From: CAYHZL01 sp964361075
GTDB lineage: Bacteria; Bacteroidota; Ignavibacteria; UBA10030; UBA8401
Assembly (NCBI GenBank): GCA_964361075.1
Contig: CAYHZL010000023.1
Location: 1 to 28,179 of the forward strand
Direction: 5' to 3'
DNA: 28,179 nt
Below, piece after piece: positions 7,346 to 14,861 of the stretch. The position numbers were made by a program, and so were the translations under genes. The notes under the pieces are model-generated. The model made no database searches, was not told the DNA's origin, and saw only the letters and a list, made by a program, of their open reading frames with translations. Numbering within the stretch: the first letter of the stretch is position 1; each line of letters opens with the position of its first letter.

Positions 7346-7774
7346 TTACCACTTTTGTGTGAGCGCCCACGTACCATGTGCTTTTGAAAAAGAGAGCGCA
7401 AGCAAACAGGCAAGAAGCAGCAGTGCATACGGGTCAGAAAAAAACGTCAACGAAAAAAACTTTCCGTTTGTAATATGAAAATTGACTACGAGCAGTGTCG
7501 CAATGCTGAGTGTTGTTCGTGTCAGCACGCCGAGAATAAGTGCAATGCCGATCAGCATTTCTCCCATAGGAATGGCACGCGCCCAGATTTCAACGCCCGG
7601 TTTTGCAACGCGTTCTTGATACCACTGTGCTGCGGGATGCGCATTGAGAGCGTAACGATCTAAATTTGTTTTCAAAAATTCCGACGAGGTGAGCCATTCA
7701 ATTTTATTGATGCCTTGTCCGAGAAAAAATATTCCGACAGCAATACGCAGAAAAGCAATCCATGTAGCATTCAT
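7346..7774 (-). CDS. DoxX family membrane protein
   Basis: A 142-residue integral membrane protein of the DoxX/DoxD-like family. The start 'FLRIAVGIFFLGQGINKIEWL' is the typical first helix with the conserved G-x-x-K. Further helices lie near 68-86 ('MGEMLIGIALILGVLTR', the family's signature), 88-103 and 112-130. Family members are linked to quinone-dependent redox chemistry or have unknown roles, so the substrate is not inferable here. The gene ends 6 bp from the convergent gene on its left and has no obvious operon partner. Confidence 0.85.
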   Translation of the reverse strand: MNATWIAFLRIAVGIFFLGQGINKIEWLTSSEFLKTNLDRYALNAHPAAQWYQERVAKPGVEIWARAIPMGEMLIGIALILGVLTRTTLSIATLLVVNFHITNGKFFSLTFFSDPYALLLLACLLALSFSKAHGTWALTQKW

Positions 7775-7852
7775 ACAGGTTCACAAGAATTTTGTTGAAA
7801 AATATTTTTAACAAAATACGCACAAGAACAGACTTTTGCAATTATCGTATCT

Positions 7853-8776
7853 ATGAAAACAACACTCACACTTTCGCTTCCAAAATATTTTGATTTCCGA
7901 AGAACCATTTTTAGTCACGGTTGGTACGCACTGCCGCCGTTTCGCGTTACCGATGTTGTTGGACAGCCGCTTGCATTGTGTACTGCTTTTGCATTGGATA
8001 CAAAGAAAAGTGCCGCCGTAACTCTTTCGCAACAAGACCATCAATTGAAAATTGAAGTCGAACATGCTTCGAGACTAACGCAAGCACATAACTTGCGCAT
8101 CGTTGCAGTGGTTGCAGAGATAGTGCGGCTGAATGAATCATTCGATGAATTTTATTCAGCGGCAAATGAACATGAAGGATTCCGATGGGTGAAAAAAATC
8201 GGTGCAGGAAGAATGCTTCGTTCGCCATCGGTGTTTGAAGATGTCGTGAAAATGATGTTCACAACAAATTGCAGTTGGTCGTTAACAGAAAGCATGGTCG
8301 GCAATCTTACTTCCAAATTAGGAAAAAAATTTAAGGAAGAGATTTTTTTGTTTCCAACGGCAGAAGCAATTGCAGAGTGTTCGGAAAAATATTTACGCAG
8401 GGAAATTCGCTGTGGATATCGCGCTCCGTATGTGTTGGAATTATCAAAAAATATAACGCAAGGAAAAACTTCGCTGGAACATTTGCGTTCTTCCGAACAA
8501 ACCACCGAAGAGTTGTATTGGGAGCTTCGTTCCATTAAAGGTATCGGACATTACGCCGCAGGTAATCTTTTAAAACTGCTTGGACGATATGACTATCTTG
8601 GAATTGACTCGTGGGTGAGGATGAAATTTTCCGAGTTACATAAACGCGGACGAAAAACAAGTGATGCAGTGATCGAAAAGCATTACGATCATTTTGGAAA
8701 ATGGCGCGGCTTATTCTGCTGGATGGATGTAACAAAAGAATGGCATGATAAATTTTTGAACGAATTGAAAAAATAA
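7853..8776 (+). CDS. HhH-GPD DNA glycosylase (AlkA/OGG superfamily)
   Basis: This 307-residue base-excision repair enzyme is expected to remove damaged bases from DNA. The N-terminal part (about 1-95) has an AlkA/OGG-type beta fold. The HhH-GPD domain follows, with the hairpin 'LRSIKGIGHYAAGNLLKLLG' and the catalytic aspartate in 'YLGIDSWVRMK'. OGG1-type lyases carry a lysine in 'GVGxKVA'; here the position reads G-H-Y-A. A monofunctional AlkA-like glycosylase is therefore more likely than a beta-lyase. The C-terminal 'WRGLFCWMDVTKEW' is typical of this branch. The lesion removed cannot be determined. The gene starts at ATG with TTATCGTAT two bases upstream, a weak relative of the local promoter motif, and converges with a GNAT gene 14 bp away. 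Confidence 0.85.
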   Translation: MKTTLTLSLPKYFDFRRTIFSHGWYALPPFRVTDVVGQPLALCTAFALDTKKSAAVTLSQQDHQLKIEVEHASRLTQAHNLRIVAVVAEIVRLNESFDEFYSAANEHEGFRWVKKIGAGRMLRSPSVFEDVVKMMFTTNCSWSLTESMVGNLTSKLGKKFKEEIFLFPTAEAIAECSEKYLRREIRCGYRAPYVLELSKNITQGKTSLEHLRSSEQTTEELYWELRSIKGIGHYAAGNLLKLLGRYDYLGIDSWVRMKFSELHKRGRKTSDAVIEKHYDHFGKWRGLFCWMDVTKEWHDKFLNELKK

Positions 8777-8790
8777 TGTTGAGCAGTATT

Positions 8791-9285
8791 CTATTCCAGT
8801 GTATAGTTCATTCTGTAATCATCCATTACATATCCGTCTCCGAATTCATTCACCACTGATTCGCTGATTGTGAAACCGAAACGTGTGTATGCAGTAATAG
8901 CTTTTGTATTTTGTTTATTCACAAATAAATATATTTTTTTAGCCCCTTGCTGTAATGCACGCTCTTTCAAATGTTCCAACGCCGTGTTGCCAATTCCTTT
9001 TCCGTGATACTCTTGAAGCACATATAGCTTGGAAAGTTTCACAGTTGCATTTTCTTCAAACACAAATGAAAGATATCCCGTCGTGTCACCGTCTGTCTTA
9101 ATAAATTCATACACCACGCCGTTTTCTATTTCCTGTTGAATCGTTTCTGTTGCATACATTTTAGAAAGCATGTACTCAATTTGCGCACGAGAAATAATGC
9201 CCGGATAATGGGCATGCCAAATTTCGTGAGATAGTTGCTGAATGGCAGGAATGTCGCTTGTGTGTGCTGTAATAAATTCTATCAT
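8791..9285 (-). CDS. GNAT family N-acetyltransferase
   Basis: A 164-residue single-domain acetyl-CoA-dependent acetyltransferase. Motif A is 'KLYVLQEYHGKGIGNTALEHL', with the pyrophosphate-binding Q/R-x-x-G-x-G pattern as 'YHGKGIG'. Motif B is 'IYLFVNKQNTKAITAYTRFGFT', where the N-x-x-A-x-x-x-Y-x-x-x-GF signature is intact. 'MDDYRMNYTL' is the usual terminal strand. The overall pattern ('EIWHAHYPGIIS', 'EFGDGYVMDDYRM') resembles the PaiA-like polyamine acetyltransferase group, but the substrate is inference. It stands alone and converges with the glycosylase gene. Confidence 0.9.
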   Translation of the reverse strand: MIEFITAHTSDIPAIQQLSHEIWHAHYPGIISRAQIEYMLSKMYATETIQQEIENGVVYEFIKTDGDTTGYLSFVFEENATVKLSKLYVLQEYHGKGIGNTALEHLKERALQQGAKKIYLFVNKQNTKAITAYTRFGFTISESVVNEFGDGYVMDDYRMNYTLE

Positions 9286-9421
9286 GTGTGAAATGTAACT
9301 ACACTTTTCCGTTTTTGCAATTTGCTTCTTGCACCTGATGGATTGTTGCGCTACCTTTTTGCGTTCAAGTACTATTGAGTTTACTCTAAAAAGTCAAAAT
9401 GAAAGAACATTGATTATCTCT

Positions 9422-9489
9422 CGTTCCAAAGGGATGGCTTAGCCACAAAGTCGCCAAGAACGCAAAGTCCCGAAGGGATTCCCTTGGAA
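9422..9489. repeat. Palindromic repeat related to 5099-5171
   Basis: TTCCAAAGGGAT at the left and ATTCCCTTGGAA at the right are near-inverted. The words GATGGCTTAGCCA and AAGTCCCGAAGGGAT repeat those at 5099-5171. A nearby pair, CGCCAAGAACGCAAAG and CTTTGCGTCTTTGCG (9520-9534), gives another imperfect hairpin. The rest of the 9286-9599 gap shows no gene. Confidence 0.55.
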
Positions 9490-9599
9490 TGTTTATTTTC
9501 AATAATTTAATTTTTTTTCTTTGCGTCTTTGCGAGAGACAAATACATTTTTTTAGAGCAGACTCACTATTCATTAAAATCTTTACAGATAGGAGTTGGT

Positions 9600-11675
9600 A
9601 TGAGAAAAATTCTTTTTCTTCTTTGTTGTTGCGTTGTTTTTACATCAGCACAAAAAAAACCATTTGCCATTGCAGATCTCTACAAAATAAAAAGTGTTTC
9701 CGAAGCCACCATTTCTCCCGATGGTAAACGTATTGCGTTCACAGTTTCCGAAAGCTTTTTGGAAACAGGCAAATCAAATGCTGATATTTATGTTGTTAAT
9801 GCTGATGGCAGTGAACTTCGCAAGTTGACTAATAATGTTGCGCGTGATGCAAGTCCGCGTTGGTCTTCAGATGGATCATCGCTGTATTTTCTTTCTTCGC
9901 GCAAAGATGGAATGCAAGTGTGGAAACTTTCTCTCAATGGCGGCGAAGCGGAACAGATAACAAAAATTTCTACCGGTATTGGCGATCCGCAGTTGTTGCC
10001 GGATGGAAAATCGTTTGTTTTCGCAAGCGATGTGTATCCTGAATGCGGGGCTGATGATGCGTGCAATAAAAAAATATCTGACGCAAAAGAAAATGGAGCG
10101 ATTCAAGCACATATAGCAGATAGATTATTGTATCGTCATTGGACTTCATGGAAAGACGGCACGCGCACGCATACATTTCTTTTCAATCTCGACACAAAAA
10201 AATATTCCGATCTTTCTCCCGGTGATTTTGATGCGCCGGCATTTTCTCTCGGCAGCGGCGGATATGCCGTTTCTCCTGATGGAAAAGAAATTTGTTTTGT
10301 TTCGAACCATGATGTGAATGAAGAAGAGACAACGAATAAAGATTTATTTCTTGTTTCAACCAACGAAGGTGAGCCGAAAAATATTACTGCAAGCAATCTT
10401 GCGTACGATGGCGATCCGGCGTATTCACCCGATGGAAAATATATCGCATCTAAAATGCAAAAAATTCCAACGTACGAATCTGATCGCTTTCGCATTGCGT
10501 TGTATGAACGGGCAACAGGAAAAATCGAAATGATCACCGAAGATAATTTTGATAATTGGGTGAATGCAATTCAATGGGCGCCGGATTCGAAATCAATTTA
10601 TTTTACCGGCGATGTGCAAGGGAATGTGCCGTTGTATACCATTGATATTAAATCGAAAAAAATTGTTCAAGTATTGAATGCAAAATATATTGATGCGTTT
10701 GATATTTCTTCAGATGGAAAATTTATTGCTTACACACGACGTTCTGTTGGCGAGCCGGTGGAATTATGGAAAGCAACACTTGAAAAAGGTGTGGCAAAAA
10801 ATCCGACGCGGCTGACATTCTTCAACAAACCGGTGGAAGATTCCGTTGATATTCGACCGGCAGAAGAATTGTGGATTCAATCGCCGACCGGAAAAAAAAT
10901 TCACACATTTCTTGTGAAGCCGCATAATTTTGATCCGAAGAAAAAATATCCGCTCATTTTAAATGTGCACGGCGGACCGCAGTCGCAATGGGCAGATGCA
11001 TTCCGCGGCGATTGGCAAGTGTATCCGGGCAGCGGATATATTGTTGCATTTGCAAATCCGCACGGCTCGACAGGGTATGGACAAGAATTTACTGCAGAGA
11101 TTTCAAAAGACTGGGGCGGCAAAGTGTACGAAGATGTCATGGCGGTTGCCGATTCGCTTTCAAAAATTTCTTTTGTTGATGCCGAACGCATGGGTGCGAT
11201 GGGTTGGAGCTACGGCGGCTACATGATGATGTGGCTGGAAGGACACACGACAAAATTTAAAGCAATTGCTGCGATGATGGGCGTGTATGATTTACGAGCG
11301 ATGCACGGAACAACAGAAGAGTTGTGGTTTCCGCAGTGGGATTTGAACGGTGCGCCGTACGGAAATGAAATGTATCAACAATGGTCTCCTAATAATTTTG
11401 TGGAAAAATTCAAAACTCCTTGTTTAGTAATTACCGGCGAAAAAGATTACCGCGTTTCGTATACGCAAAGTTTGGAATTCTTTACCGACTTGCAAAAAAT
11501 GAAAGTGCCATCGCGATTGATTGTGTTTCCGAATGATGGACATTGGCCCAACGGAATTAAATCCATGCCGTTATACTACAACGCGCATTTGGATTGGTTC
11601 CACAAATATCTTGGCGGCGATCCTGCGCCGTATGATATGACGAAGATGGTAAGAAATCAGGCGTTTGAAAAATAA
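9600..11675 (+). CDS. Exported S9 family prolyl-oligopeptidase-type serine peptidase
   Basis: A 691-residue secreted or periplasmic peptidase that cleaves oligopeptides, probably acylaminoacyl- or dipeptidyl-peptidase-like. I chose the ATG at 9600 because AGGAG lies at 9590-9594 and a signal peptide (1-19, ending 'VFTSAQ') follows; a longer upstream frame lacks these. Residues 25-400 form a beta-propeller of WD40/TolB-like blades with repeated 'S-P-D-G-K' turns. The C-terminal alpha/beta-hydrolase domain has 'LNVHGGPQSQWADAF', the nucleophile S537 in 'GWSYGGYMMM', D616 in 'GEKDYRV' and H648 in 'PNDGHWP'. The triad is complete. It is followed directly by a DinB-like gene. Confidence 0.93.
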   Translation: MRKILFLLCCCVVFTSAQKKPFAIADLYKIKSVSEATISPDGKRIAFTVSESFLETGKSNADIYVVNADGSELRKLTNNVARDASPRWSSDGSSLYFLSSRKDGMQVWKLSLNGGEAEQITKISTGIGDPQLLPDGKSFVFASDVYPECGADDACNKKISDAKENGAIQAHIADRLLYRHWTSWKDGTRTHTFLFNLDTKKYSDLSPGDFDAPAFSLGSGGYAVSPDGKEICFVSNHDVNEEETTNKDLFLVSTNEGEPKNITASNLAYDGDPAYSPDGKYIASKMQKIPTYESDRFRIALYERATGKIEMITEDNFDNWVNAIQWAPDSKSIYFTGDVQGNVPLYTIDIKSKKIVQVLNAKYIDAFDISSDGKFIAYTRRSVGEPVELWKATLEKGVAKNPTRLTFFNKPVEDSVDIRPAEELWIQSPTGKKIHTFLVKPHNFDPKKKYPLILNVHGGPQSQWADAFRGDWQVYPGSGYIVAFANPHGSTGYGQEFTAEISKDWGGKVYEDVMAVADSLSKISFVDAERMGAMGWSYGGYMMMWLEGHTTKFKAIAAMMGVYDLRAMHGTTEELWFPQWDLNGAPYGNEMYQQWSPNNFVEKFKTPCLVITGEKDYRVSYTQSLEFFTDLQKMKVPSRLIVFPNDGHWPNGIKSMPLYYNAHLDWFHKYLGGDPAPYDMTKMVRNQAFEK

Positions 11676-11736
11676 ACGAAACATGTTCTTCATAACAACA
11701 ATATTTTTCGGTGGAACGACGACAAGTGTTAACAAA

Positions 11737-12273
11737 ATGATTTTGTTCGCGCTTGTCATCACTATTAGCTTGTTAATTGTTGTGATGCTTATTGAGTGGC
11801 TGAAGAAGCAGCCATGGAAAGGAAACAAGAAAATGCGGGCTTCACTTGATGCGTGGAAGATTGCTATTACACAAACATCTGCGGAGTTGCTTCGTATGTC
11901 AGACGTGGAAAGCAGTGTGCGTTCTTCAACAGAAAAATGGTCGAAGAAAGAAATTCTCGGACATCTTATTGATTCAGCCGCGAACAATCACCAGCGCTTC
12001 GTCCGCGCACAATTGAGCGGTGAAGTAAAACTTCCCGCGTACGATCAGCGCGCATGGGTGCAAACACAGAAGTATCAGGAGGAGTCGTGGGAAGAGCTTG
12101 TTGCGTTTTGGAAGCAGTATAATTTTTTCTTGCTGCATCTTGTACAAAAAATTCCTACGGAAAAATTAAAAAACTTCTGTTTTATCGGTGAACAGGAACC
12201 TGTAACATTGGAATTTTTGGTAACCGATTACGTGAGCCATCTGCGGCATCACCTCGATCAAATTATTGAGTAG
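11737..12273 (+). CDS. DinB-like (DinB_2) protein with N-terminal membrane helix
   Basis: The DinB/YfiT four-helix fold is seen from about residue 33: 'KWSKKEILGHLIDSAANNHQRFVRA' carries the first metal-site histidine and the C-terminal 'YVSHLRHHLDQI' carries the other two. Such proteins are metal-dependent thiol transferases or uncharacterised DNA-damage-associated proteins. Unusually, the frame is open upstream and encodes a clear membrane helix (MILFALVITISLLIVVMLI) followed by lysines, which would anchor it in the membrane. Start choice is uncertain. ATG 11737 begins right at the helix, 11665 and 11683 are further upstream (11665 overlaps the peptidase gene), and 11833 would give a soluble DinB with an AAGGAA-like ribosome site. 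A terminator hairpin follows. Confidence 0.75.
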   Translation: MILFALVITISLLIVVMLIEWLKKQPWKGNKKMRASLDAWKIAITQTSAELLRMSDVESSVRSSTEKWSKKEILGHLIDSAANNHQRFVRAQLSGEVKLPAYDQRAWVQTQKYQEESWEELVAFWKQYNFFLLHLVQKIPTEKLKNFCFIGEQEPVTLEFLVTDYVSHLRHHLDQIIE

Positions 12274-12280
12274 AAAACAG

Positions 12281-12319
12281 ATGCGTAGTTGGAAAAAAAA
12301 ATCAACTACGCATTTTTTT
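12281..12319 (+). terminator. Rho-independent terminator
   Basis: ATGCGTAGTTG (12281-12291) pairs perfectly with CAACTACGCAT (12303-12313), followed by a run of T to 12319. It ends transcription of the DinB-like gene. The stop codon of the convergent MarR gene (12306-12308) lies within the right stem. Confidence 0.85.
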
Positions 12320-12776
12320 CTGCCCTTGTCAGCAAGGCAACAATCTTTTTATTAAAGTCCTTCGTTTTGCCGCCAAGTGGTTCAAAGAATTCTCCGTCAA
12401 ATTTCTCAATTGTTTTTACTGCGAATCTTGCCATTTTTTTTCCATCGGCTGTAAGTTCAACTGTCTTTGCTCTTGTATCTGTGGAATGTTCCTGTCGTTG
12501 CAACAGTCCTTTTTTTTGCAATGTCCGCAATACTGTTGAAGTTGTCATCGGATCAATTTTGGTGTGGGTAGAAAGCAGTATCTGAGTTACACTTTCTTTT
12601 TGTTGTGACAACCAAAGTATACTTGCAAGCAAGACAAATTGCGAATGAGTCAAATCGTATTGTTCAAGAGCTTTTTTAATTTCTCTTTGCCAAAGGTTGG
12701 TTACTTGCCATAATAAAAATCCTGTGCTTTCTTCTGGAGTTTCTACGCTGAATATTTTTTCATTGGTTTTCATCAC
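12306..12776 (-). CDS. MarR family transcriptional regulator
   Basis: A 156-residue winged-helix dimer. 'LTHSQFVLLASILWLSQ' and 'VTQILLSTHTKIDPMTTSTVLRTLQKKGLLQRQ' form the DNA-binding helices. 'DTRAKTVELTADGKKM' is the wing with the conserved D-x-R-(A/S)-K. It probably represses or activates its own promoter and responds to a small ligand. It lies 51 bp downstream of the SRPBCC gene on the same strand, so the pair is likely one transcript. A 22-bp near-palindrome in their promoter (13294-13315) is a plausible binding site. Which target genes it controls beyond this is not visible. Confidence 0.9.
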   Translation of the reverse strand: MMKTNEKIFSVETPEESTGFLLWQVTNLWQREIKKALEQYDLTHSQFVLLASILWLSQQKESVTQILLSTHTKIDPMTTSTVLRTLQKKGLLQRQEHSTDTRAKTVELTADGKKMARFAVKTIEKFDGEFFEPLGGKTKDFNKKIVALLTRAEKNA

Positions 12777-12827
12777 GAAATATTTTTTGATATGATAAAA
12801 TTAAAATCGTTTTTTTTGATTTTCCAT

Positions 12828-13247
12828 TTATAATTTACTTGCTAATTTCACTTGTTCAACCATTTCAACTGGTAAACCATTTACAATTTTTTGAGCAACA
12901 ATTTTAATCCATAAAAACGCAAGCACCCCTTCAACCGTCATTGTTGTTGTAATTTTTAGTCCATTCGGTGTTTCTTCAAATGTATGTTCTCCATACATTG
13001 TAGCGAACGGAAATCTTGTAAGATCAACAAACTTTTTGTTTTCGATTGTCTCTACCAATTGGATTTTTACTGTAGGTCCGCCTTTGGGTTTTAATAGAAA
13101 ATTATTCCCTTTTTCAAATTTTCCATCCATCTTAGCATACTCTATTTCTGTGTCCCACGTGTGCCAATTGTTTACATCCGCAAATAATTTCCACATTTGT
13201 TCTTTTGTTGCTTCTTTAGTTACGATTGAATAAGATTTTGTCCACAT
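12828..13247 (-). CDS. SRPBCC (START-like, polyketide cyclase/dehydrase type) protein
   Basis: This 139-residue protein has the helix-grip fold of the SRPBCC superfamily, which encloses a hydrophobic ligand pocket. Typical marks are 'WKLFADVNNWHTWDTEIEYAKMDGKF' at the start, 'GEHTFEETPNGLKITTTMTVEG' in the middle, and a C-terminal amphipathic helix. No enzyme activity can be inferred. The start is well supported by a strong Shine-Dalgarno (AAAGGAG, 6 nt before ATG). It is the first gene of the SRPBCC-MarR pair, so a regulated ligand-binding or detoxification role is a reasonable guess. Confidence 0.85.
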   Translation of the reverse strand: MWTKSYSIVTKEATKEQMWKLFADVNNWHTWDTEIEYAKMDGKFEKGNNFLLKPKGGPTVKIQLVETIENKKFVDLTRFPFATMYGEHTFEETPNGLKITTTMTVEGVLAFLWIKIVAQKIVNGLPVEMVEQVKLASKL

Positions 13248-13291
13248 ACGTTGCTCCTTTCGAATGAGTAATTAAATTTATTGTCAGTGTA

Positions 13292-13320
13292 AATATAATA
13301 TGTGAACATATAATAAGCAA
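13292..13320 (-). promoter_or_regulatory. Promoter with candidate MarR operator
   Basis: On the minus strand TTGCTT (13320-13315), a 17-bp spacer and TATATT (13297-13292) form a sigma70-like promoter 44 nt before the SRPBCC start. A near-perfect palindrome, TATAATATGT-GA-ACATATAATA (13294-13315, 9 of 10 arm positions pairing), fills the spacer. A protein bound there would block RNA polymerase, as in classical MarR autoregulation. Confidence 0.5.
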
Positions 13321-13428
13321 GTAGTATTTTAACACATTGGTTTGAATTGCCAAAGCGAAGCTGAATTTGTCTAGAAATATCTGTGAATGAGTGTAAAAAC
13401 GGGGAGGTTGGTTAATGCGAAAAATAAC

Positions 13429-14541
13429 TCAAGAAAATTCATAACGTTCATTTATTTTCTTTTCAATAAACTCTTTCATCTTTTGTTTGTACACCTCGCG
13501 TGTAAAACTGAGCGAGTGTGTGCGGATTGCCTCCGGCGAGAATTGTATTGTTGCCGCGCGTTCAATTGCAGAATGAAGTGCTGATGAAGTGTGTTCGTAA
13601 AAAAATGTTCCGGTTGTACCTTCAACAACAGTTTCTAACGCACCTCCTTTGCCGTACGCAATAACCGGTTTGCCGCTTGCCATTGCTTCCAACGGTACAA
13701 TGCCAAAATCTTCTTCACCTGGAAAGACAAGAGCAATGCAGCGCGCGTACAACTTAGCAAGATCGTCATCATTTCTCCAGCCGAGAAATTCAATATTATT
13801 TTTTGCCATTGCACGAAGTTTATCTTCTTCCGGTCCTTTGCCGACAACAAGTAATTTTTTCTCATTCTGATTAAACACTTCAATTGCCAGATCAACTTTT
13901 TTATATGGAACCAGCGCGCTGACAATTAAATAATATCCGTCATGTTCCGTAGAAAGTTGAAACTGGTCTGTATCCACAGGCGGATAAATCACATCGGCAT
14001 CCGTGTTGTAATGCAATTGAATTCTTTTTCGGATGTATTCAGAAATTGCAATATACTGATGCACACGTTTTGACGTGTGCACATCCCACACACGCAACAG
14101 CGGTGCGATAATTTTCATCGCACTGCGCGTTACAAAACTTGCTTGCCCTTTTCCGAAATATTGATCATACATTTCCCAAATATACCGCATGGGTGTGTAG
14201 GTGTAACAAATATGCAGCGCGTCCGGACGAACTTTTGCCGCTTTGGCGACACAGTGGCTTGATGAAATGACAACATCATATTCGGAAAAATCGAACGATT
14301 CAATCGCAAAGGGAAAAAGCGGAAGATACATGCGATAGTTTTTTTCGAGCGAAGGAAAATTTTGAATGAAGGATGTATAAATTGTTTTCGATTCGATGAG
14401 CGGCGACATGGCGCCTTTCACATGGAGCAACGTATAAATCGGGGCTTCGGGAAAAAGTTCGCACAACACTTCCAAACATTTTTCACCGCCGCGCATGCCG
14501 GTCAGCCAATCATGAACAAGAGCGATTTGTAATTTTTTCAT
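13429..14541 (-). CDS. Glycosyltransferase family 4
   Basis: This 370-residue GT-B enzyme transfers a sugar from a nucleotide donor and probably acts in lipopolysaccharide, capsule or exopolysaccharide assembly at the inner membrane. The N-terminal domain opens with 'IALVHDWLTGMRGGEKCLEVL', the GT4 start with its G-G-E-K loop. The C-terminal domain has 'YYLIVSALVPYKKVDLAIEVF', 'LLVVGKGPEEDKL' and 'EEDFGIVPLEAMASGKPVIAYGKGGALETV', the E-x7-E donor motif. It resembles WbaZ-like mannosyltransferases, but donor and acceptor are not determined. It has a leaderless-type promoter 5 nt before the ATG and no Shine-Dalgarno. No other polysaccharide genes are nearby. Confidence 0.9.
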   Translation of the reverse strand: MKKLQIALVHDWLTGMRGGEKCLEVLCELFPEAPIYTLLHVKGAMSPLIESKTIYTSFIQNFPSLEKNYRMYLPLFPFAIESFDFSEYDVVISSSHCVAKAAKVRPDALHICYTYTPMRYIWEMYDQYFGKGQASFVTRSAMKIIAPLLRVWDVHTSKRVHQYIAISEYIRKRIQLHYNTDADVIYPPVDTDQFQLSTEHDGYYLIVSALVPYKKVDLAIEVFNQNEKKLLVVGKGPEEDKLRAMAKNNIEFLGWRNDDDLAKLYARCIALVFPGEEDFGIVPLEAMASGKPVIAYGKGGALETVVEGTTGTFFYEHTSSALHSAIERAATIQFSPEAIRTHSLSFTREVYKQKMKEFIEKKINERYEFS

Positions 14542-14546
14542 GGATG

Positions 14547-14558
14547 AATATACGAAAA
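14547..14558 (-). promoter_or_regulatory. Candidate leaderless promoter of the glycosyltransferase gene
   Basis: TTTTCGTATATT on the minus strand ends 5 nt before the ATG at 14541, the same sequence and spacing as in front of tsaC. No ribosome-binding sequence lies between. Confidence 0.5.
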
Positions 14559-14695
14559 GTGTTCCTCTTTTTGAAACGCGCGAAACTTGCTTCGCTTGCT
14601 ACTGCTCGTTATATTCATAAAAAACTTGTAACTACTCAACGTTATTGTTTATTCAAAAAATCCCTCCGCCAAAAAGACGGCAGACTTACAGCCTA

Positions 14696-14774
14696 ACCCC
14701 CTTTTCAAGGGGGAATAAGAACGAGGAAATCCCCCTTGAAAAGGGGGTGTCCCGATTTGCTTTTTAATCGGGAC
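14696..14774. repeat. Palindromic repeat cluster (CCCCCTTTTCAAGGGGG family)
   Basis: ACCCCCTTTTCAAGGGGGA begins at 14696 and its exact reverse complement ends at 14748. Each half is itself a hairpin (CCCCCTT/AAGGGGG). It is followed by GTCCCGATT/AATCGGGAC (14749-14757 with 14766-14774). This non-coding family is commonly dispersed in environmental genomes. It occupies the centre of the 14542-14861 gap between two divergent genes; nothing else is seen there apart from the promoters at both ends. Confidence 0.7.
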
Positions 14775-14846
14775 GGGGGATTCGTTTTTTTTGGAAATAC
14801 TGAAATTAGAAAATTAACACACTGAGTAATTACAAAAACTTTTATT

Positions 14847-14853
14847 CTATATT
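14847..14853 (+). promoter_or_regulatory. Candidate promoter of the aminotransferase gene
   Basis: CTATATT lies 8 nt before the ATG at 14862, within a T/A-rich stretch resembling the motif before tsaC. The implied leader is nearly absent and no Shine-Dalgarno is present. Confidence 0.35.
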
Positions 14854-14861
14854 ATAGCCGA

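Noticed and set aside
9489..9599. N-terminal extension of the S9 peptidase
   Set aside because: It lacks a ribosome site and would hide the signal peptide; AGGAG precedes the ATG at 9600.
12289..12585. Plus-strand frame of 98 codons
   Set aside because: It is antisense to the MarR gene, which has clear domain motifs.
14640..14790. GC-rich palindromes as a possible origin or riboswitch
   Set aside because: They match a known style of dispersed intergenic palindrome and show no DnaA boxes or conserved aptamer features.
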